Both the position numbers and the translations under genes were made by a program. A stretch of 58,480 nucleotides of DNA from an uncultured Clostridia bacterium. GTDB taxonomy: Bacteria; Bacillota; Clostridia; Oscillospirales; Acutalibacteraceae. How positions within the stretch are numbered: the stretch's first letter is position 1; the number at the start of each line of letters is the position of its first letter. Below the pieces are notes generated by a model that was given only the letters and a program-made list of their open reading frames with translations, was not told where the DNA came from and searched no databases. Below, in pieces: positions 7,892 through 15,254 of the stretch. Location: the NCBI GenBank assembly GCA_937896885.1, contig CALBNX010000083.1, positions 1 through 58,480 of the forward strand, written 5' to 3'.

Positions 7892-8725
7892 ATGAAAAAA
7901 AGACGTTTAAAAATAAGATTTTACCTTTTGATTTCACTTGTTGTGATTTTAGGTACTCTTTCAATTTTATATGCAACCCTTTGTCGTGGAAAAGGTTATA
8001 ACGAAGTCCCCATTGATTTACCTGAAACCACAACTGAGTATGTTGAAGAAACTCCCGTTGAGCCTCTCGACCCTGAAGAAACCCCTGAAGAGAGCACAAC
8101 AATACCCGAAGAAACAACCACAAAGCCACCTGTAAAATGGGATAAATATAACCCACAAGATGACCTTGCAGGTGAAAACTGGGCGCTGACACTTATAAGC
8201 AAGAAATATCCTTTGGGCAAAACATATTCGCCAACACTTGCACCCGTAATTGAGAATAGCTCAATAACAGCAGATTCTCGTGTTGCAGAAGCATATAAAA
8301 CAATGTATGCCGACGCATTAAAGCAAAATATTGTTCTCACACCTTATGCAGGATATTGCAGTTATAACCGTCAAAAAACAAACTATGACAACAAGGTTAA
8401 CGCATTCACATTGCAAGGTATGACCTATGAAGATGCAGTTGCAAATGCAGAAAAGAGAATTGAGCCTGCGGGAAGTAGCGAAAATGGCGCGGGACTTTCG
8501 GTTGATATTATCAGCGCAAGCGCAGGATTTGCATCAACAAACGAATACAAATGGCTCACAGAAAATGCTCATAACTATGGATTTGTTCTTCGTTATCCCG
8601 AAGACAAGGTTGAAATAACAGGAATGATTTTCCAACCATGGCATTGGCGCTATGTAGGTATCACAGCCGCAACAGAAATGAAAAATAATAACCAATGTTT
8701 AGAAGAATATTTGAGTGCTGTATAA
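7892..8725 (+). CDS. VanY/LdcB-like D,D-/L,D-carboxypeptidase homologue, probably inactive
   Basis: The 277-residue product has an N-terminal membrane anchor (about 9-29), a Thr/Glu/Pro-rich linker (about 40-80) and a VanY-type domain (about 95-260). Family members are zinc peptidases that trim peptidoglycan stem peptides. The three diagnostic motifs are recognisable but altered. GYRSY is GYCSY (Cys156 for the transition-state Arg). SEHxxGLAxDI is SENGAGLSVDI (Asn198 for the zinc His; Asp205 kept). EPWHxRYVG is QPWHWRYVG (Gln248 for the catalytic Glu; His251 kept). With Arg, one zinc ligand and the general base all replaced, I infer a non-catalytic peptidoglycan-binding role. It has its own promoter and terminator. 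The frame is intact, so it is not a decayed gene. Confidence 0.85.
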   Translation: MKKRRLKIRFYLLISLVVILGTLSILYATLCRGKGYNEVPIDLPETTTEYVEETPVEPLDPEETPEESTTIPEETTTKPPVKWDKYNPQDDLAGENWALTLISKKYPLGKTYSPTLAPVIENSSITADSRVAEAYKTMYADALKQNIVLTPYAGYCSYNRQKTNYDNKVNAFTLQGMTYEDAVANAEKRIEPAGSSENGAGLSVDIISASAGFASTNEYKWLTENAHNYGFVLRYPEDKVEITGMIFQPWHWRYVGITAATEMKNNNQCLEEYLSAV

Positions 8726-8728
8726 AAC

Positions 8729-8765
8729 AAAAGGACAGATAGTTTTTACTATCTGTCCTTTCTTT
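8729..8765. terminator. Bidirectional terminator between convergent genes
   Basis: AAAGGACAGATAG pairs with CTATCTGTCCTTT across a short loop. T-rich tracts follow on both strands (TTTCTTTAT rightward, TTTTGTTTTAT leftward), so it can end both the VanY-like gene and the SPFH operon. Confidence 0.85.
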
Positions 8766-8774
8766 ATCTGTTTT

Positions 8775-9668
8775 TTAGTCCTTCTTTGCAAGCTCTGTAA
8801 GTGATGTTGCAAGACCTGCAAGACCTTGAATTTCTGATGGGATAATAATCTTTGTTGCTTTGCCGTCTGCTGCTTTCTCGAAAGATTCAAGAGCCTTAAT
8901 GCTAATGAACTCTTGACTTGGATTAACCTTGTTAATCATATCGATACCGGCTGCAGTTGCTTCTTGAATTTTAAGAATTGCTGCTGCTTCACCTTCTGCT
9001 TCACGGATTTTTGACTCTTTAATAGCGTCAGCACGAAGAATTGCAGATTCTTTTTCACCTTCAGCAACAAGGATAGCTGCTTTCTTTTCACCTTCTGCCT
9101 GAAGAATCTTTTCACGGCGTTCACGTTCAGCTTTCATCTGCTTTTCCATTGAATCCTGAATTTCGCGTGGTGGCATAATGTTCTTTAATTCCACACGGTT
9201 AATCTTGATACCCCAAGCATCTGTTGCTTCGTCAAGAACTTCAGTGATTTTTGAGTTGATTGTATCTCTTGATGTGAGAGTTGCGTCAAGTTCAAGGTCA
9301 CCGATAATGTTACGAAGAGTTGTTGCTGTAAGGTTTTCAATAGCCATCATTGGTCTTTCAACGCCATAAGTATAGAGTTTTGGGTCAATGATTCGATAGA
9401 AAACAACTGTATCGATTGACATTGTAACGTTATCTTTTGTAATAACTGGCTGTGGTGGAAAATCCACAACTGCTTCTTTAAGGCTTACTCTTTTTGCTAC
9501 TCTGTCGATAATAGGAACTTTTACATGAAGACCTGTGTCCCAAGTTGTATAGTATGCGCCAAGTCTTTCAATAACGAATGCGTTTGCCTGTGGTACAATG
9601 CGTACGTTTGCAATAATGATTGCGATAATGATAACTGCGATGATTGTTGGTATGAATAATAATTCCAT
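8775..9668 (-). CDS. SPFH/band-7 membrane protein (QmcA-like)
   Basis: The 297-residue product has an N-terminal membrane helix (about 3-22) and then the SPFH domain with VRIVPQANAFVIERLGAY and the conserved core of this subfamily (FPPQPVITKDNVTM, NIIGDLELDATLTSRD). An Ala/Glu/Lys-rich coiled-coil stalk (about 180-240) follows. These proteins assemble into large membrane cages or microdomains and often work with an NfeD partner. That partner is encoded directly upstream (9684-10127, 15-nt gap), supporting the call. It is the last gene of a four-gene operon. Confidence 0.95.
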   Translation of the reverse strand: MELLFIPTIIAVIIIAIIIANVRIVPQANAFVIERLGAYYTTWDTGLHVKVPIIDRVAKRVSLKEAVVDFPPQPVITKDNVTMSIDTVVFYRIIDPKLYTYGVERPMMAIENLTATTLRNIIGDLELDATLTSRDTINSKITEVLDEATDAWGIKINRVELKNIMPPREIQDSMEKQMKAERERREKILQAEGEKKAAILVAEGEKESAILRADAIKESKIREAEGEAAAILKIQEATAAGIDMINKVNPSQEFISIKALESFEKAADGKATKIIIPSEIQGLAGLATSLTELAKKD

Positions 9669-9683
9669 AGTTTTTCTCCTTTT

Positions 9684-10127
9684 TTAATTAAATTTAGTTA
9701 CAACAAGAGTTGTGCCTTGCACACTCTTGATAACTGCTTTTTCATTTTCTGAAAGTGTTTCACCGTTTTCGGTGATTGCTTTCCAATAAATATCGCCTAA
9801 TTTGACTCTTCCGCTGATAGTGTTTGTTTCATCAATAATTGTTACTATTTTGCCCAGAAGTTTCTCATTCTGGTCAACATCGTCAACGGGTTTCTTAATG
9901 TATTTTTTATAAATTTTGCGGAAGACTACCATAAATACTGCACTAAGTAAAACGAATATGGCAACTTGCCAGATTGCGCTTTTAATTACAAATGACAATA
10001 AACAGGTAATTATTGCCGCAGGTACGAACCATATAGATACTAATGCTGTTGTGCAAAGTTCAACGATTAAGAAGAACACGCCAACTGCAATCCATATAGC
10101 CCAAGGGTTCGCCATTAGATATTCCAT
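9684..10127 (-). CDS. NfeD-family membrane protein
   Basis: The 147-residue product has two or three hydrophobic segments (about 8-70, with FFLIVELCTTALVSIWFVPA) and a C-terminal OB-fold-like region (about 90-145) containing GKIVTIIDE, SGRVKLGDIYWKA and a final strand TTLVVTKF. This is the short NfeD type without the ClpP-like protease part. NfeD proteins pair with SPFH proteins at the membrane, and the downstream neighbour is an SPFH protein. The gap to the upstream gene is 12 nt. Confidence 0.92.
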   Translation of the reverse strand: MEYLMANPWAIWIAVGVFFLIVELCTTALVSIWFVPAAIITCLLSFVIKSAIWQVAIFVLLSAVFMVVFRKIYKKYIKKPVDDVDQNEKLLGKIVTIIDETNTISGRVKLGDIYWKAITENGETLSENEKAVIKSVQGTTLVVTKFN

Positions 10128-10139
10128 AAAATCCTCCCT

Positions 10140-10472
10140 TTACATTTTATATTGATAGAGCGCGTTTTCAACAGAGTTTGCGAAACTGTCTGATGCGCCC
10201 CAGTCAAATCTGAAAAATCCTGAGCCACCGCCACCACCAACTGCGTGAACACGGGTAAGCCCTTGAAGATTATCAACAGTCAAGGTAAGGGTCAAACGGT
10301 TCTCTGCTCTGTAATAATGCTTTTCATAGATAACCACTCTGACTTCTCTGCCGTTTTCTGTTGTGCAAATATGCTCATCAATTTTTTCACCTGTGATGGA
10401 CCCGTTGACAATTTCTTTATCAACCAAATCCACTGCTTCTTGTGGTGATATTCTCACCAAAAACTCAACCAT
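10140..10472 (-). CDS. Small conserved protein, DUF6054-like
   Basis: The 110-residue protein has no signal peptide or membrane segment. It has an acidic helical start (SPQEAVDLVDKEIVNGSI), a beta-rich middle (VRVVIYEKHYYRAENRLTLTL) and a Gly-rich turn (VGGGGGSGFFRFDWGASDSF) before a C-terminal helix. From memory this pattern matches a Firmicutes domain of unknown function (DUF6054); no function is known to me. It lies second in a tight operon with DUF1836, NfeD and SPFH genes, so a link to membrane organisation is possible. Confidence 0.65.
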   Translation of the reverse strand: MVEFLVRISPQEAVDLVDKEIVNGSITGEKIDEHICTTENGREVRVVIYEKHYYRAENRLTLTLTVDNLQGLTRVHAVGGGGGSGFFRFDWGASDSFANSVENALYQYKM

Positions 10473-10489
10473 ATAACCCCTCCTTCAAA

Positions 10490-11050
10490 TTACATCAGTT
10501 GCATAAATGCTTTTTGTGCCATCTCTCTTATTTGTGTTGAGAGAAACGCCAACACCATTGCTCTTAATGCAGTTTTCAGTTTTTTTACAGACACCACATC
10601 AGAGATTTTAATCTTTTCAATTTGTGCTTCAATAACTTTATCGAGATAATCTGTATCAAGAGCTGAACTCTCTTCACAGATATATATTATATTGCACAGA
10701 ATATTGAATAAGTCCTTATCGGGTAAAATATCGTCTGCTCGGTCATCCACCGACCCATTGATATAGCTCATCAGAAACGCTATCTGTTCAAGTTGCATTG
10801 AGCCACGCATCATATTTATAAGTATAATACGCACCACTTGTTCTTCTCCATAGCGTTTTCCTTCGGGATTTTTTACCCAGCCACGTTTTACCCAATTTTG
10901 TATTGTTGACGGTTCAAGCCCCGTCAGCGCAGTTACCTGAGCCAAGGTGAGCCCTTTTGTTACCGTCAGAAGCGGAGAAATCAATGAATAACTATTTTCT
11001 GCCGCTGAACTGTTAAATGAAAGTACCGTTCCCGGTATTTTTTCTAACAT
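10490..11050 (-). CDS. DUF1836 protein with MerR-like helix-turn-helix
   Basis: The 186-residue product contains LTLAQVTALTGLEPSTIQNW followed by KRGWVKNPEGKRYGEEQVVR, a MerR-like HTH and wing. The C-terminal half is helical (about 85-186). This matches DUF1836, a Firmicutes family thought to bind DNA. It leads a four-gene operon. A perfect 12-nt palindrome lies inside the promoter spacer (11097-11108), so self-regulation is plausible but inferred. Confidence 0.82.
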   Translation of the reverse strand: MLEKIPGTVLSFNSSAAENSYSLISPLLTVTKGLTLAQVTALTGLEPSTIQNWVKRGWVKNPEGKRYGEEQVVRIILINMMRGSMQLEQIAFLMSYINGSVDDRADDILPDKDLFNILCNIIYICEESSALDTDYLDKVIEAQIEKIKISDVVSVKKLKTALRAMVLAFLSTQIREMAQKAFMQLM

Positions 11051-11084
11051 ATATCTTTTACCCTCCTTCCATCATTGTGGCTTG

Positions 11085-11113
11085 ATTATATCATAGGTTC
11101 ATATGAACTTCAA
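11085..11113 (-). promoter_or_regulatory. Promoter of the DUF1836-SPFH operon with palindromic spacer
   Basis: The reverse strand has TTGAAG (11113-11108), a 17-nt spacer and TATAAT (11090-11085). GTTCATATGAAC, a perfect palindrome, covers 11097-11108 within the spacer and the edge of the -35, a typical place for a repressor or MerR-type operator. Confidence 0.7.
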
Positions 11114-11228
11114 GTCGGTTTTTCTGACTAAATTGACAAAATTTTAACATTTTTGGAATAAAACAATATATTTTCTTTAATTTTCATAAATTTTCTTGAT
11201 TTTTCATATATTTTTCTCGTTTTTAGCA

Positions 11229-11258
11229 AGAAAAAAGCAGAGTTGAAACTCTGCTTTT
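11229..11258 (-). terminator. Terminator of the first MATE gene
   Basis: AAAGCAGAGTT pairs with AACTCTGCTTT just past the stop at 11263; the reverse strand continues with a run of T. Confidence 0.8.
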
Positions 11259-11262
11259 AGTT

Positions 11263-12642
11263 TTATACTATCATATCTTTCATTTTCTTTTTTGCTTTTT
11301 TCAAAGTCTTTAAAAGGAAGATTGCACTCAATATAAGCGATACGCACTCTGCTATCGGGAATGCAAACCATACTAGTTCAAGTTTTCCTGTCTGCGCCAA
11401 CAACCATGCACACGGCAAAAGCACTACCAACTGACGACAAACTGAAACTATCAAACTATAATTGGGATTGCCTATCGCTTGACAAACCGAACCCGCAATA
11501 ATGCAGAAGCCTGCAAAAATCAAGTGAATACCAATAATTCTCAATGCAGGAACGCCAATAGCAAGCATCTCTTCTGACGCGTTAAACAATAATAACAATT
11601 TATCTGGAATTGTTTCGAATGCGGCAACACCAACTAACATAATTGATATTGCAATGACAAGTGTTATGGTAATTGTCTTTTTCACACGGCTGAATTTTCT
11701 CGCACCATAGTTATATGCGATAATCGGCACCATCCCGTTGTTAAGACCAAAAATCGGCATAAACACAAAGCTTTGAAGTTTAAAATATGCACCGAAAACT
11801 GCCGTTGCAGTTGTTGTGAATGAAATAAGAATTTTGTTGAGTGTAAAGGTCATTACAGAGCCGATTGATTGCATTACTATTGATGGTAAACCGATTTTGT
11901 AAATATCTTTTACAATTTCTTTGTCGAAACGAATAAGCTTTGTACTGAAATGGATTTCTTTATTAAATTTAAGATTAAAAATTATTGCCATAATTGCTGC
12001 GACAATTTGTCCTGCAACGGTTGCAATCGCCGCACCTGCAACTTCCAATTTTGGAAAGCCAAAAAGCCCAAAAATCAAAATCGGGTCTAAAATAATATTT
12101 GTAACTGCACCAACCATATGTGTAATCATTGTACAGAAAGTTCTTCCCGTTGATTGTAACAACTTTTCAAAACAGAATTGTCCAACAATACCGAATGAAA
12201 ACACCATACAAATCATTGTGTATTGTGTGCCATAATTCACGATTTCAGCAACATCTGTCTGCGCTAAAAAGAATGGCTTTGTTACGAGCAAACCAACCAA
12301 AGCAAATATTATGCTTGAACAGATGGCAAGAAAAATGCCTGTATTTGCAATTTTGTTTGCTCTTTCAAATTTCTTTGCTCCCAACGCTCTTGAGAGAAGA
12401 GCGTTCATACCAACAGATGTGCCTCCACAAACTGCAATCATAATCTGTTGCATAGGGAATGCCAAAGATACCGCATTCAATGCGTTTTCACTAAGTTGTG
12501 AAACAAAAACACTGTCAACAATATTATAACAAGCCTGCACAAGCATTGAAATCATCATTGGCGTTGCCATTGACACCAAAAGCTTGCCCTCAGGCATAAC
12601 CCCCATTTTATTTTCTTGTAAATTATTTCTTTGTTCTGACAT
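11263..12642 (-). CDS. MATE-family efflux transporter
   Basis: The 459-residue product has about 12 hydrophobic segments and the two-fold MATE layout. The N-terminal half starts MATPMMISMLVQACYNIVDS with FVSQL, and the second half has GLPSIVMQSIGSVMTFTLNK and NNGMVPIIAYNYGARK. Such proteins export drugs or metabolites using sodium or proton gradients. The length is normal. It stands alone between terminators, and no substrate can be inferred. A second MATE gene occurs at 24641-26017. Confidence 0.93.
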   Translation of the reverse strand: MSEQRNNLQENKMGVMPEGKLLVSMATPMMISMLVQACYNIVDSVFVSQLSENALNAVSLAFPMQQIMIAVCGGTSVGMNALLSRALGAKKFERANKIANTGIFLAICSSIIFALVGLLVTKPFFLAQTDVAEIVNYGTQYTMICMVFSFGIVGQFCFEKLLQSTGRTFCTMITHMVGAVTNIILDPILIFGLFGFPKLEVAGAAIATVAGQIVAAIMAIIFNLKFNKEIHFSTKLIRFDKEIVKDIYKIGLPSIVMQSIGSVMTFTLNKILISFTTTATAVFGAYFKLQSFVFMPIFGLNNGMVPIIAYNYGARKFSRVKKTITITLVIAISIMLVGVAAFETIPDKLLLLFNASEEMLAIGVPALRIIGIHLIFAGFCIIAGSVCQAIGNPNYSLIVSVCRQLVVLLPCAWLLAQTGKLELVWFAFPIAECVSLILSAIFLLKTLKKAKKKMKDMIV

Positions 12643-12670
12643 TTCTAATTCCTAATTTCTATACCACCGA

Positions 12671-12698
12671 AAAATAAGCCGTACATTAAGTACGGCTT
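12671..12698 (-). terminator. Terminator of the tyrosine autokinase gene
   Basis: AAGCCGTAC pairs with GTACGGCTT around a 5-nt loop, followed on the reverse strand by ATTTTT. Confidence 0.8.
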
Positions 12699-12704
12699 TC
12701 TTTT

Positions 12705-14177
12705 TTATTTCTTTTTGCTTTTATATTCTTCGCCATAGCCATAGCCATAACCGTAGCCGTAACCATAGCCATAACCCTTCTTACTCTTTTTGCCAGCCTT
12801 AATAAGATTTACGGCTGAACTGCTATCAGCGTCATTGTAGATAACGCCAAGAAGGTCGGTGCCTGTGCCATTGATATCTTCCATTGTCTTTCTAATACGA
12901 CGCATTGGAGCATGGTCATTGCGAACAACCATCACCGTTGCATCTGCGTGCTGAGCAAGAATTGTTGCATCAGCAACAAGACCTGCCGGCGGAGTATCGA
13001 TGATGACATAGTCAAACTCATTCTTAACTGCTTCAAGAATTTCTTCTGTCTCATCAGACGAAAGAAGCTCGGCAGATTCTGAAACTGCCTGACTTGTTAT
13101 GAGAAGGAAAAGATTGAATTTCTCAAAATATTTGATTGATTCACTGAGTGTCTTTTCGCCAGTAATTACACCTGCAAGACCTGCTTCGTTTGTTGCTGAA
13201 ACTCCAAGTGTCTTATATACTGATGGCTTACGAAGGTCACCATCAATCAAGAGAACTGATTTACCGTTCTTTGCAAGAGCCAAAGCTGTGTTTGTTGCTA
13301 TTGTTGTTTTACCTTCATTCTCGGCAGTACTTGTGAATACAAAGGTTTTATAATTATGACGTTTTGCTGTATTCTCAAGTTTTGCACGAATGGTCTTAAA
13401 TGCTTCAATAAACATAAATCCTGTTTTCTTATCAGTGAAGAGAAGACTACCTTTTTCATTCTTCTTAATGTGGATAATTGAACCAACAAGGTTACTGTTA
13501 AGTTTGTTGGTAATATCGTCTGTAAGTTTAACGGTATCCTTAATAAAGATGCCGATGCAGATTATACTAACAACAAGACCTGCACCAAATACAAAACCCA
13601 ACAATGTGTAAAGCAATTTTGAGTTGTCTGCGTTTGCCTTTGTTGGCATTACAGGTTCGTCAATAACAATCGCTCTTGTATTGCTGTGAGCCTTATCAGT
13701 TGTTTGCGCATAATTATTAAGATAACTTGTTGCAACTGCATATGATACTTCAGGGTCGGAAGTGGTTACTGTAAGAGCAACAATTGACGTCTCTTCAACA
13801 AGTGTACCTTTAAGCATCCCTTTAACCTGGTCACCGGTAATATCATAACCACTGTTTTTAGCAACTGCTTCCATAAGTGAATTTGTGTCAGTCATAATAA
13901 CAATATAATCACGTGCAAGCTGCATACCGGCATTAATATCACTTGCACTTTGACCACCGGATACTGTGTTCTCGTTCTTGTTGTCAATAACAAAACGCAT
14001 TGTGCAAGTATATTGTGGCACATAAGTAACCTTTGCAACCACAAAACCTGCACTCGCACAGATAACGGCAGCTAACAAAACAGCCCACCATTTCTGAATA
14101 ACACGAAGTGCATATTGACCAATGGTCGCAATATCAATTCCTTTTTCAATCTGAGAGTTGTTTGCATTATATTCCAT
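12705..14177 (-). CDS. Wzz-type protein fused to bacterial tyrosine autokinase (BY-kinase)
   Basis: The 490-residue product joins a Wzz chain-length domain (membrane segments near 30-50 and 200-222) to a CpsD/CapB-like kinase. Kinase motifs are TAENEGKTT (Walker A), LLIDGDLRKP (Walker A') and YVIIDTPP (Walker B). The C-terminus is a tyrosine cluster, seven Gly-Tyr pairs then GEEY, giving eight autophosphorylatable Tyr. BY-kinases control capsule or exopolysaccharide export by cycling phosphate on such tails. No glycosyltransferase, flippase or phosphatase gene lies nearby, so it is an orphan here. It has its own promoter and terminator, 97 nt after the PqqD-like gene. Confidence 0.95.
   Translation of the reverse strand: MEYNANNSQIEKGIDIATIGQYALRVIQKWWAVLLAAVICASAGFVVAKVTYVPQYTCTMRFVIDNKNENTVSGGQSASDINAGMQLARDYIVIMTDTNSLMEAVAKNSGYDITGDQVKGMLKGTLVEETSIVALTVTTSDPEVSYAVATSYLNNYAQTTDKAHSNTRAIVIDEPVMPTKANADNSKLLYTLLGFVFGAGLVVSIICIGIFIKDTVKLTDDITNKLNSNLVGSIIHIKKNEKGSLLFTDKKTGFMFIEAFKTIRAKLENTAKRHNYKTFVFTSTAENEGKTTIATNTALALAKNGKSVLLIDGDLRKPSVYKTLGVSATNEAGLAGVITGEKTLSESIKYFEKFNLFLLITSQAVSESAELLSSDETEEILEAVKNEFDYVIIDTPPAGLVADATILAQHADATVMVVRNDHAPMRRIRKTMEDINGTGTDLLGVIYNDADSSSAVNLIKAGKKSKKGYGYGYGYGYGYGYGEEYKSKKK
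12735..12776 (-). repeat. Hexanucleotide tandem repeat coding the Gly-Tyr tail
   Basis: Seven copies of a six-base unit (GG[C/T]TA[T/C] on the coding strand) follow each other with only third-position differences. In-frame gain or loss of units would change the number of phosphorylatable Tyr without a frameshift. Confidence 0.8.
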
Positions 14178-14210
14178 ATCAATACTCCTCTTTTATTACA
14201 TATCCAAAAG

Positions 14211-14239
14211 ATTATATCAAACTCCATCTGAATATGCAA
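14211..14239 (-). promoter_or_regulatory. Promoter of the tyrosine autokinase gene
   Basis: The reverse strand has TTGCAT (14239-14234), a 17-nt spacer and TATAAT (14216-14211), followed by a ribosome site GAGGAG before the ATG at 14177. The kinase can thus be expressed apart from the PqqD/HprK genes. Confidence 0.75.
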
Positions 14240-14274
14240 TGTTTTTTATAAACTTTTATATAGTTTTTTATAAA

Positions 14275-14541
14275 TTATTCATCAAGCAAATTATGTTTTT
14301 TGAGTTTCGCAACAAGCGCGTCAAAATCTCTTTTCACAATCTCTGAATCCACGTTATAATCGGTCGCTATTTTGGCAACAATTTCTTCAGGAGAATTTGT
14401 TCCGTCAAGCAAATTAAAAATTTCTGCGCCAACACTATTGAAAGTGATTACTCCGTTAAACGAGAGTCTTGCTTCGCCTGTTGCAATCACAATTTTACTA
14501 CCTGCAACATCTTTTAATATGAAACCGTCTTTAATTTTCAT
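14275..14541 (-). CDS. PqqD-like small protein
   Basis: The 88-residue product has the PqqD winged-helix pattern: GFILKDVAGSKIVI, then FNSVGAEIFNLLDGTNSPEE and IATDYNVDSEIVKRDFDALV. PqqD proteins bind RiPP precursor leaders and hand them to modifying enzymes. The gene overlaps the HprK-like gene upstream by 11 nt, so the two are translationally coupled. I found no radical-SAM, protease or clear precursor gene next to it. It may therefore bind another peptide or regulate its partner. Confidence 0.82.
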   Translation of the reverse strand: MKIKDGFILKDVAGSKIVIATGEARLSFNGVITFNSVGAEIFNLLDGTNSPEEIVAKIATDYNVDSEIVKRDFDALVAKLKKHNLLDE

Positions 14542-15250
14542 TTTCTATCAACCTTTCAATTTCGTTATAAGCGGTTATTGCAGCATCTTTTTCCATATTG
14601 CAATGCAAAGTAAATACTGGAACTTCACGAAGAAGCATATCCAAAGTTTCAAGCATCGTTATCGCCATAGTTTTATCAACAGGATTAATTGTCTGTTCCA
14701 AAACTAAAGGTGCTGCCATTGAATTTTCTAATTTTTTAACCTTGTTTTCTTCGCCACGGGACAAAAACACAATTGCTCTGACAGGAATTTTAACATCCAG
14801 ATTTTCATCAGTTTTGCCTGAAAATGGCGTTCCGCAAGCATACCACTTGCCGTTTTCTCTCAACAAAGCAGGTTTGTCATCATTGATAATTCTTGTGTTT
14901 TCAAGGTTTTCAAGCCACAAATGAGTATGTGTTGATTTGCCTGTTCCACTTCTTGCGGAAAACAAATATGCGAACCCATCTTTCTCGACACAAGAAGAAT
15001 GAAGCATCATTCCACCAAATCGTAAAAGCTCGTTATAAAACGCGTCACAAGTCCACATATATTCGTGTTCATCCCAAGATAAATAAGGAATTTTTTCCTT
15101 TTTCTTATCAATGTATTCTTCACGGATATTAAGTTTAACCTGCGTTTCGCTGTCATCAAAATCTGCTTTGTATTTTTCAGAACGTTCACGAAGCAAATTA
15201 CCGCGCACATTATATTCAGTTTTTATTCCTGCAATAATAAATTTTTCCAT
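14531..15250 (-). CDS. HprK-like P-loop kinase-related protein
   Basis: The 239-residue product has a Walker A motif SARSGTGKST (about residues 98-107) and a following INDDKPAL (about 122-129) that matches the DD motif of HPr-kinase-like proteins. It is shorter than true HprK and lacks the N-terminal DRTGG-type half. Its start is a beta-rich region with HEYMWTCDAFYNELLR. Stand-alone HprK-like proteins often pair with PqqD proteins in RiPP clusters, where some phosphorylate the peptide. The substrate here is unknown. It starts 4 nt after the M23 peptidase and overlaps the PqqD gene, making a three-gene unit. Confidence 0.75.
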   Translation of the reverse strand: MEKFIIAGIKTEYNVRGNLLRERSEKYKADFDDSETQVKLNIREEYIDKKKEKIPYLSWDEHEYMWTCDAFYNELLRFGGMMLHSSCVEKDGFAYLFSARSGTGKSTHTHLWLENLENTRIINDDKPALLRENGKWYACGTPFSGKTDENLDVKIPVRAIVFLSRGEENKVKKLENSMAAPLVLEQTINPVDKTMAITMLETLDMLLREVPVFTLHCNMEKDAAITAYNEIERLIENEN

Positions 15251-15254
15251 AATC

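Noticed and set aside
8427..8618. 63-residue plus-strand frame inside the VanY-like gene
   Set aside because: Out-of-frame shadow; the VanY-like frame covers the region with clear motifs.
12129..12443. 104-residue plus-strand frame
   Set aside because: Antisense to the MATE gene, with no ribosome site or domain.
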